Below are positions 10,806 to 21,150 of a stretch of 64,000 nucleotides of DNA, one piece after another. The position numbers were made by a program, and so were the translations under genes. Positions within the stretch are counted from its first letter, which is position 1. Each line of letters begins with the position of its first letter. The notes beneath the pieces were generated by a model that was given only the letters and a program-made list of their open reading frames with translations, was not told the DNA's origin and did not search any database. The DNA is from Jaminaea rosea (Eukaryota; Basidiomycota; Exobasidiomycetes; Microstromatales): positions 248,001 through 312,000 of the forward strand of contig NW_020289976.1 of the NCBI RefSeq assembly GCF_003144245.1, written 5' to 3'.

Positions 10806-13477
10806 ATGCCCGAGCACATTCCTCCTAGGACGGCTTCGTCCTCATCGGCGCAGGCCATCGAGAACATTGCGCAGGGCAAGACCCTCTTCATCGACAACTA
10901 TGACTCCTTTACCTACAATATCGTACAGGTGAGCACTCGTAGCCCTTACCACCCCTCTCGCCCCTCGCCCTCTCACACTCTCTGCCCCCTCGCCCACAGT
11001 TCCTCGCCGAGCTCGGAGCAGATCTGCACGTCTATCGTAATGACGAGCTCACCCTGGCAGAACTGATTGCCCTGCAACCCTCCCGCCTCATCATCTCGCC
11101 TGGGCCCGGCCACCCCCTGAAGGACAGCGGCATCTCCATCGAGGCCATCAAGCACTTTGCTGGCAAGATTCCCATCCTGGGCGTCTGCATGGGTCTGCAA
11201 TGCCTCTATGCAGCCTATACGGGTGTAGTTGACTTTGCGGGGGAGATTCTGCACGGCAAGACGTCAAAGATCGAACATGATGGCAAGGGACTCTATGCCG
11301 GATTGGGTCAGGTGGTGGGGACACGATATCACTCCTTGGCAGCCAACGTCAGCTCGCTACCGCCCGAGCTAGTAGTGACCAGCAAGACGGCGTCCGGTGT
11401 GGTCATGGGCATCAGGCATACCCGACACGCAATCGAGGCCGTGCAGTACCATCCTGAATCGATCCTCAGCGTTGGGGGTAGGGAGATGATCGCCAACTTC
11501 TTGCGCTGGACTGGGCCTGACTGGGCTGACAACCCACAAGCAGGAATCGATGAGGTCGCCATCAAGAGGGCGGAGAAGACGAGCGCGCCCGTCATGGCTA
11601 TGGGAGCTGGTGCGGCCGCGGCTGGCGCGGCGGGAGCGGCGGGAGCGGTAGCTGCTGTCAACGGGGCCACAAATGGGTCCTCCCCTTCCACGGGCGCCGC
11701 CGACCAATCAGCCATCAACCCCTCTTCCGTAGGCACGATCCTTCAGCGTATCCACCTGCAGCGCCTCAAGGACATTGCCGTCTCCAAATCGACCCCAGGC
11801 CTCTCCCCACTCGACCTCCACCTCTCCCTCTCTATGCACCTCTCTCCGCCGCTCATCTCCTTCCCTCGTCGACTGGCCGCACGCTCCCATCTTGGCGTCG
11901 TCGGCTTGATGGCAGAGATGAAGCGCGCCTCCCCCTCCAAAGGCGATATCGCACTCGCAGCGCATGCAGGTGCCCAAGCCCTCGCCTACGCCCGAGCAGG
12001 AGCCGACGTCATCTCGGTGCTCACCGAACCAAAGTGGTTCAAGGGCTCGCTGAGCGACCTTGCCCTTGCCCGTCGAGCGGTTGAAGGTCTTCCCAACCGT
12101 CCCGCTATCCTTCGCAAAGACTTCATCGTTGACCCCTACCAAATCGACGAAGCCCGTCTGCATGGCGCCGACACGGTCTTGCTCATCGTGGCTATGCTCG
12201 ACGACATCCTCCTTAAGCAACTCTACGACTACTCGGTCAGTCTGGGTATGGAGCCTCTGGTCGAGGTAAACAACTCAGCAGAGATGGAGCGAGCACTACA
12301 GTTGGGAGCGAAGGTGGTGGGCGTGAATAACAGGAATTTGCACGACTTCAATGTGGATATGGGCACGACCAGTCGATTGGCGGACGCGGCGAGACAGGGT
12401 GGGGTGACCCTCTGCGCGCTGAGTGGGATATCGAAGAGGAGCGATGTGCTTGGCTACCAGCGAGAGGGTGTTGGTGCAGTATTGGTGGGCGAGGCATTAA
12501 TGCGCAGCCAGGATAAGCGGGCGTTTGTGAACGAGCTGGTTGGATTCAACGAGGACGGCGCGCCTACTACGACGCCGGAGAAGCCCCTGGTCAAGATCTG
12601 CGGCCTCTCCACGGTCGATGCAGCGGTGACTGCCACACTCGCCGGCGCCGACATGCTTGGCCTCATCTTCGCGCAGGGCACGAAACGAACAGTCAGCGAA
12701 GCACAAGCTGCCGAGATCATCTCCGTCGTCCGCTCCCTTCGCTCAGGCGCTGGTACAACGGCAGCTCAAGCCGCTCCCACTTCCTCGGACGTTGCGGCTG
12801 CTGCGGCGTTGGCATCCGCATCCACCCCGCAGGACTGGTTCGACTATACGGCGTCGACTGTTCGCCGGGCGACTCTGCGCTCTAAGCCGCTGATCTTCGG
12901 TGTCTTCCGTGACCAAACGGTCGATGAGGTTGTACGCGTGGCAACTACCCTTCGCCTTGACGGCGTACAATTGCACGGCCGTACGGAGGATGTGGAGTGG
13001 GCGAGACTTCTTCCGGGTGTGTGGGTGACAAAAGTATTCCACGTCGGCAAAGACGGGGCTGTAGGCGGGCCACTCCGCGAGTTGGGCCGCAGAGGATACC
13101 ACCATTTTGTTGCGTTGGATACGGCGGGCGCAGGTGGGGCTGGTGGGCAGGGAGATGGTGGGAGTGGCAAGACTTTCGACCACTCGCTTCTACCCAACCT
13201 CGCTCAGACCGAGCCTGCCCTCGAAGGGCTGCGTCGATCTCTCGCTGCCTCCTCTGACGGTGCAGCTTCGGCAGCCCCCAGCTCTCTCCCTCCTTGTCAC
13301 CCTATGCCGATCATCCTCGCTGGTGGCCTCCACCCGGGTAATGTGCGCCAGGCGGTCGAGCTTGCCCAGCAGGCGGGCGTGCAGGTGCTGGCTGTTGATA
13401 CCAGCTCAGGCGTTGAAGGCGAGGATGGGAGGAAGGACACGGCCAGGATTCAGGCGTTCGTGGGGGCGATGAAGTAG
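10806..13477 (+). CDS. TRP1: Trifunctional tryptophan biosynthesis protein (GATase - IGPS - PRAI)
   Basis: Two exons (10806-10928, 11000-13477) give 866 residues with three fused enzymes. First is a class-I glutamine amidotransferase of anthranilate synthase: FIDNYDSFTYNIVQ, ISPGPGHP, the nucleophile Cys in GVCMGLQ, and the His-Glu of QYHPES. An Ala/Gly-rich linker follows. Second is indole-3-glycerol-phosphate synthase (LMAEMKRASPSKG, ILRKDFIVDPYQI, VGVNNRNLHDF). Third is phosphoribosylanthranilate isomerase (LVKICGLSTVDAA, GLIFAQGTKRTVS, ILAGGLHPGNV, VDTSSGVEG). This domain order is the standard filamentous-fungal TrpC/TRP1 arrangement. The GATase needs a separately encoded TrpE-type partner. 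The isomerase part holds an Ala/Ser-rich insert near 12740-12850. Confidence 0.96.
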
Positions 13478-13577
13478 GCCATGGGAAGAGGGAAAGTGTA
13501 TGCTTTGTTATTAATCGAGATCAATGGGTATCGAGCTTGCTTGTCTCGTGACTCTTGTCATTACGGCACCTTGCGCA

Positions 13578-14692
13578 TCAGAATTTGGACCTTGGGGCCT
13601 CTGCCTCGCCCTCCATCCGCGGCATCGTAGCTCTCTCCCCTTCCACTGGCCGCCTTGCGCCTCCTCGCCTGCTCTCCCGACCCTCCCTCAAAATCCTGAA
13701 AGGCGCCTCCTCCAGCCGCTTCATCCCCTCCTCACCACCATCAGGCATCTCCTCGTCGACCCACTTGCCGTCCTTGCCCATTCCAGGCTCCTCGACATTG
13801 CCCGGTATATCGGCAAAAGTCCACTCCCTCTCGACGCCGTTCGGGAGGTGGCCACACCAGCCGTTGAGCAGTTGTTGCCAGGTTGAGGAGGGATGAGGTG
13901 GGAGGACGGCAGTGGGGCTGGACGTGGTATAGTGCGTTGAGGAGAGGGGGAGGCAAGGGCTGTCTGGACGCACGTAGAGGCTGAGCCCAGCTGTGCCTGC
14001 TCCGATTTCCCTGCCTGAGCCTGTGCTCCAGTCCGTCTTTGGTGTTGATGGCCCCGCCTCCTCATTCCCCTCGCCATGATCCAGCAGACCCCTACCCAAC
14101 GCAATGATCGTCGCAGCATGACTGACCAGCAGCACCCGCTTCCAACCACGCTCCTCACACCTCCTCTCGATCAACTTGACCACCCCTCTCGCCCGCGCAT
14201 GGAGCTCCTCGATGCTCTCGCCCTGTCGTGATGGGTACGCAAGCGGGGCCCATTCGGAGGCAGGAGCTACGTGGTCAGAGTATTGAGCAGCGGTCGAGGC
14301 CCGCATGGGGATCGGATGTGGGCCAGTCGAGGGCACGACAGGAGGGAACCATTCAGCCAGACCTAACGATGATACCGAGGACTCAGCTGCAGGCTCGCGC
14401 ACCACCTCTCCGCCAGCCACAACTCACCCGGCTCAATATGGATCGGCAGTCCCAATGCTTTGCTTGTAGGCTCACTAGTCTGCACACACCGGTAGTACGG
14501 ACTACTGACAATCCCTTGAGGTCTTTGCTCCTCGGGCAAGCTCATGAAATGCTCAGCGAGCAATTTGACTTGATCTACCCCGTGAGCAGTCAATACGGGA
14601 TCGCGTGGTCGACCCGTTGGGGAGAGATTCACCTCATTGCCTCGCCATGGCATACGAAACCCGTGTCGTGTTATGTAGAGGGTGTCGAGCAT
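13578..14692 (-). CDS. Histidine phosphatase (phosphoglycerate-mutase) superfamily protein, TFC7/YNL108C-like
   Basis: Two exons (14428-14692 and 13578-14386) with a 41-nt intron give 357 residues. The protein opens with MLDTLYITRHGFRMPW, holding the RHG catalytic motif, followed by PVLTAHGVDQVKLLAEH and the second-Arg region SSPYYRCVQT. Exon 2 adds the GESIEELHARA helix and the second catalytic His in LLVSHAATI. The RHGFRxxW start is typical of the fungal branch holding yeast YNL108C and the TFIIIC tau55 subunit, so either phosphatase activity or a transcription role is possible. Its ~100-residue C-terminal extension is disordered. The very short intron is supported by the in-frame join and consensus GTGAGT...CAG ends. 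Confidence 0.8.
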
Positions 14693-15353
14693 GGTCGAGG
14701 TGGGCGTAGGAGAGGACAGGGCCGTGAGGGGGGGGAAAGGTAGGAAGTGTTGGACCGGTGGGGCCGGCCAAGAGCGGAGAGAGAGCGGAGAGGGCGGACT
14801 GCCGAGCACAACAGGGTGGGGCGCTCTCAGTCCGCCGGCCCGGTGGCCGGCTCAAGCCAAGCCTGACTGCATCGTGGTAGCGGCTCGTCGTCTCGATGTC
14901 GTCAAGCGGATCGCAAAGGCCAGGTCGATGGCATGGCCGCTACCGGCGGCGATAGTCGATTCTACTCAGTCGTCGTAAACGCGGAACCGCAAAGCAGAGG
15001 GATTGAGCAGACATGCTCGGAAGATTTGGCCATGAGCAAGGCGAAATGTCTTGTCCTTCCTCATGAGTCATGTGAGCTCACGCTAGCGATACAACATTGC
15101 TTGAGCTTCGTTGAACTATGCTCCTCGATGCTATCACCACATCTCCATTCGTACGATCCTCAAGCCGTGGCGTTGCATTTCGCCCGCGTGCGCGCAGAAC
15201 TTTGTCGGCTCCGAGGCGTGCGTCCGTCTCTCCCTCGCCGTGCGGGCGGGCAAGCGGCCAGAATTGAGCGAGAGGAAGAATCGCAGCACTTACTGCGCTT
15301 GCTCTCTTCCGTCCTCGTACCCTCATACCACCAACCCCTCAACCTTCTTCATC
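14693..15353. promoter_or_regulatory. Divergent promoter region, histidine phosphatase / RPL38
   Basis: 661 bp without a supported gene. The last 100 bp before the RPL38 ATG are CT-rich, as expected for a ribosomal-protein leader. Short frames here have no protein-like composition. Confidence 0.5.
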
Positions 15354-16095
15354 ATGGTGAATATCACAAAGGATTCATGAGCGAGCAGCCCACCTCGCGG
15401 CGGCACAGCTAGCAATGGCAGTGGTGGCAGCGCCGAAGTCGAGGGCGCATTGACTCTGGAAGTCTAGGGAGGAGGAGGAGGTCCTCGAAACTCCTCGTCC
15501 TCGTCCTCGTCCTTATTGTCAACCTCAGCGCATCGTCGTTACTGGGGGGCGGCTGGGGCGCTACTATCGAACTCCCTGAAGCCATCACTCTGTTGATGTG
15601 CGTGCAGGTATTTTGATCGCATCGTCTCAGCCGCCCTCGAGGAATCGGAGACGAAGAGGCGCTGCTGCCACCCGCTGCATGCTACACCTCCTTTCGCTCC
15701 GTAGAACGTTGTCGCTGATTTGTATCGGTCTCTTTGGTCCCTCTCTCTCACAGCCCAAGCAAATCACCGACATCAAGTCGTTCCTCGAGATCGCCCGCAG
15801 GAAGGACGCCACCTGTACGTATGGCCACGATCGCCGTCTCAGTCTCACATGCCATGTCACTGACCTCTCTCTCTCCCTTTGTGCTCGCTACTCTCGCACC
15901 ACAGCCGCCCGCGTCAAGAAGACGCCCAAGAAGGTCGGCTCCGGCTACGTGACCAAGTTCAAGGTCCGTTGCTCCCGCTACCTCTACACCCTCGTCGTCG
16001 ACGACGCCGAGAAGGCAGCTAAGCTCCAGCAGTCGCTTCCTCCTACTCTTAACGTCACCGTCCTTGACGCTAAGAAGAAGACGAGCAAGAAGTAA
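15354..16095 (+). CDS. RPL38: 60S ribosomal protein eL38
   Basis: Exons 2 and 3 (15754-15814, 15905-16095) encode [19 protein letters not shown] and [15 protein letters not shown], near-identical to eL38 across eukaryotes. No Met is available at the start of exon 2, so the start is placed as a lone ATG exon at 15354-15356, followed by a GTGAAT donor and a 397-nt intron ending CTCTCACAG. An ATG-only first exon is common in fungal ribosomal-protein genes. The full protein is 84 residues, a little longer than yeast L38, with a Lys-rich insert ([12 protein letters not shown]) and a Lys-rich tail. The coding exons are certain and the ATG exon is probable. Confidence 0.9.
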
Positions 16096-16338
16096 GCGCG
16101 CCCGAATCGATTTCGATCTTGGCGGCTGCCATTTTCGCGTTTCGTTCTCTGTACTACAACCCACACTTCGTTGCGCTTCGGCCAACGATCTTCTCGTCAT
16201 CATGGCGCTCCGCCGGGCTCACGGCCTTGTCACGCTGAGACAATGACATATATTTGAGCATCACAGATCGGTATCGAGTGTGGGAGAAGCGGTGACGAGA
16301 GGGCCCAAAGGCGTCGAGGTGCTGACGCCGGGTACGAC

Positions 16339-19128
16339 TCAGTCGCCTATATACGACATCGCCTCTGACCAGCCCCACTGATTATCATACCACCCAGCTG
16401 CCAGCACTCCACCCATCCCAAATCGATCGCAATCCCTCCCCACGACGATCCACTCGGGCAGGGGCACACCCGTCCTCACCGGCAAAAGGCGAGCAGCACG
16501 CTCGATCCCCTCAGCGTCCGTTCCACTCAGCACGACGCTACGTTGTTGCGCGCCTTCTTCAGCATCAAGGTGGCCACGGTGCGGAATTGAGTAAAGTAGA
16601 CCGATTCCAGGCTCGGCGAACAGACGATCACGTATCTTGAACTGGCCAGAGCCGAGGTGAGTGATAAAAGGGATGCCTGTGCCACCGTTCACGGTGGAGA
16701 GGGCGAGATTCTCATCTGGGCCGCCGAGGTAGACGTGCGACGACGATGAGGGCATAGAAGAGATTTCGCGATCCTGGATAGTGTGAGCTGGAATGGTCGT
16801 GTACGCGAGCAAGTCGTGCGCCCACCTGGCCGAGATGGAGGCGTAGGCTGCCTTGCGGCTGTCTAAGGCGTGAACACTGGTAGGTTGGATCAGGAGGAAG
16901 CGCGATGGCGTGTCGAGGAGGAGAGTGACGGGGCAAAGCAGACGTGGTGGTGGAAAGGTGCCGTCAAGAAGCTGCCACTCGGTTGAAGAAGTGCGAGGTA
17001 CCTTGACGAGGCGATGCTGGCGGCCGGCTGCCAGCTGAAGGGTCGAGGAGCCAACGTTGACCGAGAGACCTGTGGTTGCAGCGACCCCGATCTGCCTTAC
17101 GTTGCTGGCGGCTACCACAGTACAGCATGAGCCCTCAGCTGCGGCTGCATTGCGATACTCGACCTCAAGCCTCGCGATTCGTCCCGGGACCTCTGTCTGC
17201 ACGATGCGCCAGCCATTTCTCGCCCTAGTCGTAGACGGAATGACGCAAGTGACCGTGAAGCGCTTTGGAAGCCTGACCTTCTTATGCTCGCACGCTTCAT
17301 CAACAGCCCTCTGCACATCCTCCTCCCTGAGCATCTCATCCCACCAATGTCCCCTCCCCTTCACCTCGATCACCTTCGGCCAGCTTTCCTTGCCCAGCCC
17401 GGCCCGGCTCGCCCAGGTCCGCAAAAGCGCTCCCATCTCCCGCGAATGCCAAGGCGGAACATTGTCGTCTTCACTGCCGTACTTGATCGTTAGGGGCACA
17501 GGCCCTTTCGCCGCAACGAGATTAGACAGGTGCACGTCATTTGCGAATACGGTCCGCGCCGACTCAAGGATGCCGCGCAATACTGGGTCGATTGTGTGAC
17601 GCTCTGCTCGCCAGACGGGCGCGACGTAGTCCTCCATCTTGATGTAGCCCGCGCATACTATGCCTGCAATGACCTGCTCTCCGCCGTGGACGAGACCGTG
17701 CCATGCTCCTTGGCCGCCGTTGGAGTGACCGAGCAGCACGACCGGAGGGGGTGTAGTTGTGGCGACGGCGGAGGGAAGAAGGGCCTGCTGGAATCGGAGG
17801 TCAGAGACGAGATCCTGCCACATTGTTCGTGAGGCTTGCTGCCAGTCGAGACCCCACGGGGTGAGCCCGGTAGGGAGGACGATCCAGCATGTGGAGTGGC
17901 GAGGGAGAGAAGTTCGCCAGAAGGGTGAGTCAGTCTCCACCCCTGCACCATGGAGGGCGACGATGACCGGTTGCTGGTGCTGCTCGTTGGAAGCTCCCTC
18001 TTGTCTCAATTGTCTTGGAGGGACCACGATGGCGTAATGAGGACCGAGACCGGATTTGCTCAAGTACGTGTACCTGTACGAGAAGTGTTCGTCGAGCGAG
18101 GGAGGCTCGCGCACGCAGCCAAGGGAGAGCGTAAAGGTCAGGACATGCTCCTGACCCGACTGGTCTGCGATCAGGAGCACCAGCTTGACAGCGATCTCTC
18201 CTGACGACACGAGCGCCGTCAGAGCTCTGCCCGCTTCAGCCTGAAATCCGACCTTGGTTGTCTGCAGAGGATGAACGAGAGCCGCCGCTGCTCGAGATGG
18301 CTGGTCCGGTGGTCGGAGAAGGGACAGCCTTGCGAAGACTGGCTCCTGCTCGTACGTCTCGTGGATGTCGATGATGCGCCATGTCTCGCCGGTGTCGTCG
18401 TTGCGGAGGGCGACGCTGAAGTACGGGCTGGCAAGACGCCCTTCAACGACGTCTGGGGCAATGCAGAGGTGACCTTGCGTGATGACCGTCGGCAAGTGAT
18501 GACGACCGCTGGACTCGATGAGGGCGAGGCGTACGTCGAGGTCGACGGTGGGAGTGGTGTCGGGTGGGAATCCCCCGAAGACGCGCACCTCGTACAGCGG
18601 GCGAACAATGAACCAGTAGTCGCCGGGCTGCTCATCCAACGCAATCAGGTGAGGAAGGTGGTCGCCATCGTACGAGTAGTAGTCGGCGAGGTGCCACTTG
18701 AAGTGAGCGGGTGTGAAAGCCTCATCGTGAGCCACGATGGCGAACTGTATGGCGCCTCGAACGTCAACACTGAGCACAAGGGGCCTCTTGCTATCTCTAT
18801 GCCGGATGTCGAGCTTCGTCCACGCCAGGCCTTGCCATTGAAGGGCGGCCCATCCAGCCGTATCGTGAGCCCCGGTCCAGTCGATTGCGTCGCGGGGGTA
18901 TGAGATGCTGATCGAGTGTCGAGCAGCCGTTGCATTCTCGCTAGCCTCGGTGATCGCATGTACCTGCTTCACACCAGGCGGATCCACCGTATATGCTCCT
19001 CCAACTTCCTCGAGGAATCGTGGATCGGGACCAAAACTCTCCTCGCGCATCCCCGCAGGCCAGGGCCCGATGCAGCTCCATCGTGAGCTCAGTGCCAATG
19101 TGGCATCGTGCTGCGGTGAGCTGGGCAT
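16339..19128 (-). CDS. Large alpha/beta-hydrolase (peptidase S9 / esterase-like), 929 aa
   Basis: An intronless 929-residue frame. The centre carries an alpha/beta-hydrolase core: PVIVALHGAGVETDS (HGAG oxyanion segment), VVLLGHSNGGQGAW (GxSxG elbow, Ser469), YGSEDDNVPPWHS (acid loop) and VKGRGHWWDEML (catalytic His). The ~380 residues before it look beta-rich and include WSCIGPWPAG. The ~300 after it contain further beta segments, ending near GMGGVLAAGWYDNQWGW. No signal peptide is evident. The layout recalls fungal prolyl-oligopeptidase-like proteins of this size. Substrate is unknown. It is convergent with RPL38. Confidence 0.85.
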   Translation of the reverse strand: MPSSPQHDATLALSSRWSCIGPWPAGMREESFGPDPRFLEEVGGAYTVDPPGVKQVHAITEASENATAARHSISISYPRDAIDWTGAHDTAGWAALQWQGLAWTKLDIRHRDSKRPLVLSVDVRGAIQFAIVAHDEAFTPAHFKWHLADYYSYDGDHLPHLIALDEQPGDYWFIVRPLYEVRVFGGFPPDTTPTVDLDVRLALIESSGRHHLPTVITQGHLCIAPDVVEGRLASPYFSVALRNDDTGETWRIIDIHETYEQEPVFARLSLLRPPDQPSRAAAALVHPLQTTKVGFQAEAGRALTALVSSGEIAVKLVLLIADQSGQEHVLTFTLSLGCVREPPSLDEHFSYRYTYLSKSGLGPHYAIVVPPRQLRQEGASNEQHQQPVIVALHGAGVETDSPFWRTSLPRHSTCWIVLPTGLTPWGLDWQQASRTMWQDLVSDLRFQQALLPSAVATTTPPPVVLLGHSNGGQGAWHGLVHGGEQVIAGIVCAGYIKMEDYVAPVWRAERHTIDPVLRGILESARTVFANDVHLSNLVAAKGPVPLTIKYGSEDDNVPPWHSREMGALLRTWASRAGLGKESWPKVIEVKGRGHWWDEMLREEDVQRAVDEACEHKKVRLPKRFTVTCVIPSTTRARNGWRIVQTEVPGRIARLEVEYRNAAAAEGSCCTVVAASNVRQIGVAATTGLSVNVGSSTLQLAAGRQHRLVKVPRTSSTEWQLLDGTFPPPRLLCPVTLLLDTPSRFLLIQPTSVHALDSRKAAYASISARWAHDLLAYTTIPAHTIQDREISSMPSSSSHVYLGGPDENLALSTVNGGTGIPFITHLGSGQFKIRDRLFAEPGIGLLYSIPHRGHLDAEEGAQQRSVVLSGTDAEGIERAARLLPVRTGVPLPEWIVVGRDCDRFGMGGVLAAGWYDNQWGWSEAMSYIGD

Positions 19129-19639
19129 GCTCTACGCTTTCACTGCATGGTCACGTGAAGGTGGACTGACTGGTAGTGGTCAAAAGTCGAATGAGGAGAA
19201 ATTACGATCAAGTGAGTTGCCTTGCGCTCGAGCCATCCGAGATAAGCCACGTGCTGATCCTCAACGCGTCCCTGGCTACAAGGGAGTCTTCGCTGCGCTG
19301 CACCTCGCTGTAGGCAGCTACGATCAACGGCAAGGTGCACTATTTGTGACCGACGAGCTACTTCTCCTGCCACTGTCAGATCAAGTGAGGTTGCGCATCG
19401 CAAGCAGCAGCCATGCTTCTACGACTCAACGCGAGCACACCGAGCTTAGTGAGTGGAGAACGCGATCTGATTCATGTTACGAAAGCCGAGAGCTGATCAG
19501 AGCTGGACAGGGCTAGTAGGGCAGGTGGTCAGACCAAAGAGATCGGCAGGCGCTTGTACCCGAGGAACGCTTCGCAGCTGGCCGTGACGCTCAGTCTTGG
19601 CTTAACCGTGTCGGAGGAGCCTCGATGTTCAAGCAGCGC
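19129..19639. other. Intergenic region upstream of the 929-aa hydrolase gene
   Basis: 511 bp between the hydrolase start (-) and the 3' end of GIS2 (-). No supported gene. It presumably holds the hydrolase promoter. Confidence 0.5.
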
Positions 19640-20598
19640 TTACTGCTGCTGACCGAAGCCGCCAGCGGCGCCGCCCTGGCTAGGGCAGTCTCGGGCGAGA
19701 TGGCCTGCTCACGTGTCGTTGCCGGATTTGGAGTGAGGTGGGAAGGCAGAGATTTGCGAAGGTGGGGAAGCGTTGGGTCAGCCTACAACTTCTACTCAAG
19801 TGTCCAGCTCCTCGCCGTATGCTCGCCTTCTTCCTGGCACACGTAGCAAGCCTTGCGTTGAGGCTGGCCGCAGGCAGCGGACTTGTGGCCCTGCGTGGCG
19901 AAGGGCTTTGCGTTAGCGATCGACTCAATCAGCGGCGGACCAAGAATTTCCAGCCACCCACCATCTGGCCACAGTTGAAGCACTTCATGCCTCCTCCGAA
20001 TCCGCCTCCATACCCTCCGCCGAAGCCTCCCTGGCCGGCACCACCCTGAGGGCAGTCACGAGCTCGGTGGCCCGGCTGCTGGCATTGGTGGCACGTGCCA
20101 GAGAAGCCGCCGAAAGCGCCGTAACCGCCTTGTCCTCCCTGGGGGCATTCACGGGCGATGTGGCCTGTTGCGAAGTAGCGGAGGCGGGGAGAAGGCGGTC
20201 GTGTCAGTAGCGAGTCGATGTCGGCAGCCTGGAGAGTGTGAAGGACGTGAGGCGGGTCGGAGGCAGGGCCATAGCAGCCGCACGAGACCTTCTACGCGCG
20301 AGCCTGCGACTGAACCGTGACCCCTCCTGCACTGCCCCGAATCGCAAAAATCTCGCACAGGTTCACATCGATGGCTCTACGCGCGCTACACACCTTCTTG
20401 ACCGCAAGAATGGCAGGTGCGAGGGGGAGCTGCCATGCCGCAGGCGTTGGAGATGTGACCTGTGAGGAGGCGTTGGGCAGAGGTGGGACCATGTTAGCGA
20501 TAACAACCAGAGAATGTGGCGACGCCAAACCCTTGATGCTTGCCTTGACCACCGCATCGGTAGCAAGTGGGCTGCTCAGCAGTGCAGGCAGCAGCCAT
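19640..20598 (-). CDS. GIS2: GIS2/CNBP-like CCHC zinc-knuckle nucleic-acid-binding protein
   Basis: Five exons (20544-20598, 20394-20459, 19962-20164, 19827-19890, 19640-19704) give 150 residues with five CX2CX4HX4C knuckles: [56 protein letters not shown] and [15 protein letters not shown] Gly-rich linker (GGYGAFGGF-like) lies between knuckles 2 and 4. Four of the five knuckles are split by an intron just before the Gly-His pair. Introns 1 and 4 only fit if they begin with GC (GCAAGC and GCGAGC) and end with AG. The order of knuckles and Gly linkers matches Gis2/Byr3/CNBP, cytoplasmic proteins that bind mRNA and single-stranded nucleic acid and affect translation. Intron 2 is long (229 nt). 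Confidence 0.88.
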
Positions 20599-20861
20599 GT
20601 GGCCGGCTGTGAGGAGAGTCGTCGAGAGTAGAAGTTGCCGGCCGGGTTAAATAGTGGAGGTGAGCAGAGCAGCACATCGTCGCCATCGCCAATCGCCATC
20701 GCCGTACGACACCGGACGCCGTGTAGAAGACGGGAAGGGAGCAGCAGAGCAGGCAAGGTAGATTAGGTAGGGAAGCATGTGCGAGACGGACGGAGGGGTA
20801 GGGGAATGAAGGGGGAACGCATTGGTATTACGCCTCGTCAGCTCCTCTCTCTCGCCTGGAT

Positions 20862-21150
20862 ATGAAACAAGTAAGTGTCCGAAAGGCGGCCCTGCATCCC
20901 TTGATGTCCCCTTATGATCCCATACAGGCAGCCGTCACGATGAGAGCTCTCCTCGCGCCCGCAGCATCGGCGCGTGATGTCGTACGACCTCGTTCGCCGC
21001 CTCTTTGGCCTCCAAGTAGATCTCTGGGACGCGCTCAATTGTGCTCACGACCTCTTACGCACGCTGACCACATTTGTAACAACCACGAGAAGCAAAGGCC
21101 ATCTTGTAAGAGCTTGTTTGGTCGAAGTAGAGAGATTTGTGAGGCGATGA
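20862..21150 (+). CDS. Possible small two-exon gene, 64 aa, unknown
   Basis: ATGAAACAA is followed by a perfect GTAAGT donor. A CT-rich tract ending CGCAG leads 94 bases later into a frame that stays open for 61 codons before TGA (exons 20862-20870 and 20965-21150, phase 0). The translation (MKQ, then HRRVMSYDLVRRLFGLQ, VDLWDALNCAHDLLRTL) looks like a compact helical protein rather than random GC-rich translation. It lies in the 1.5-kb gap between divergent GIS2 and the kinase. No family is recognised. Alternative acceptors at CATACAG shift the frame and give a less protein-like product. Confidence 0.3.
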
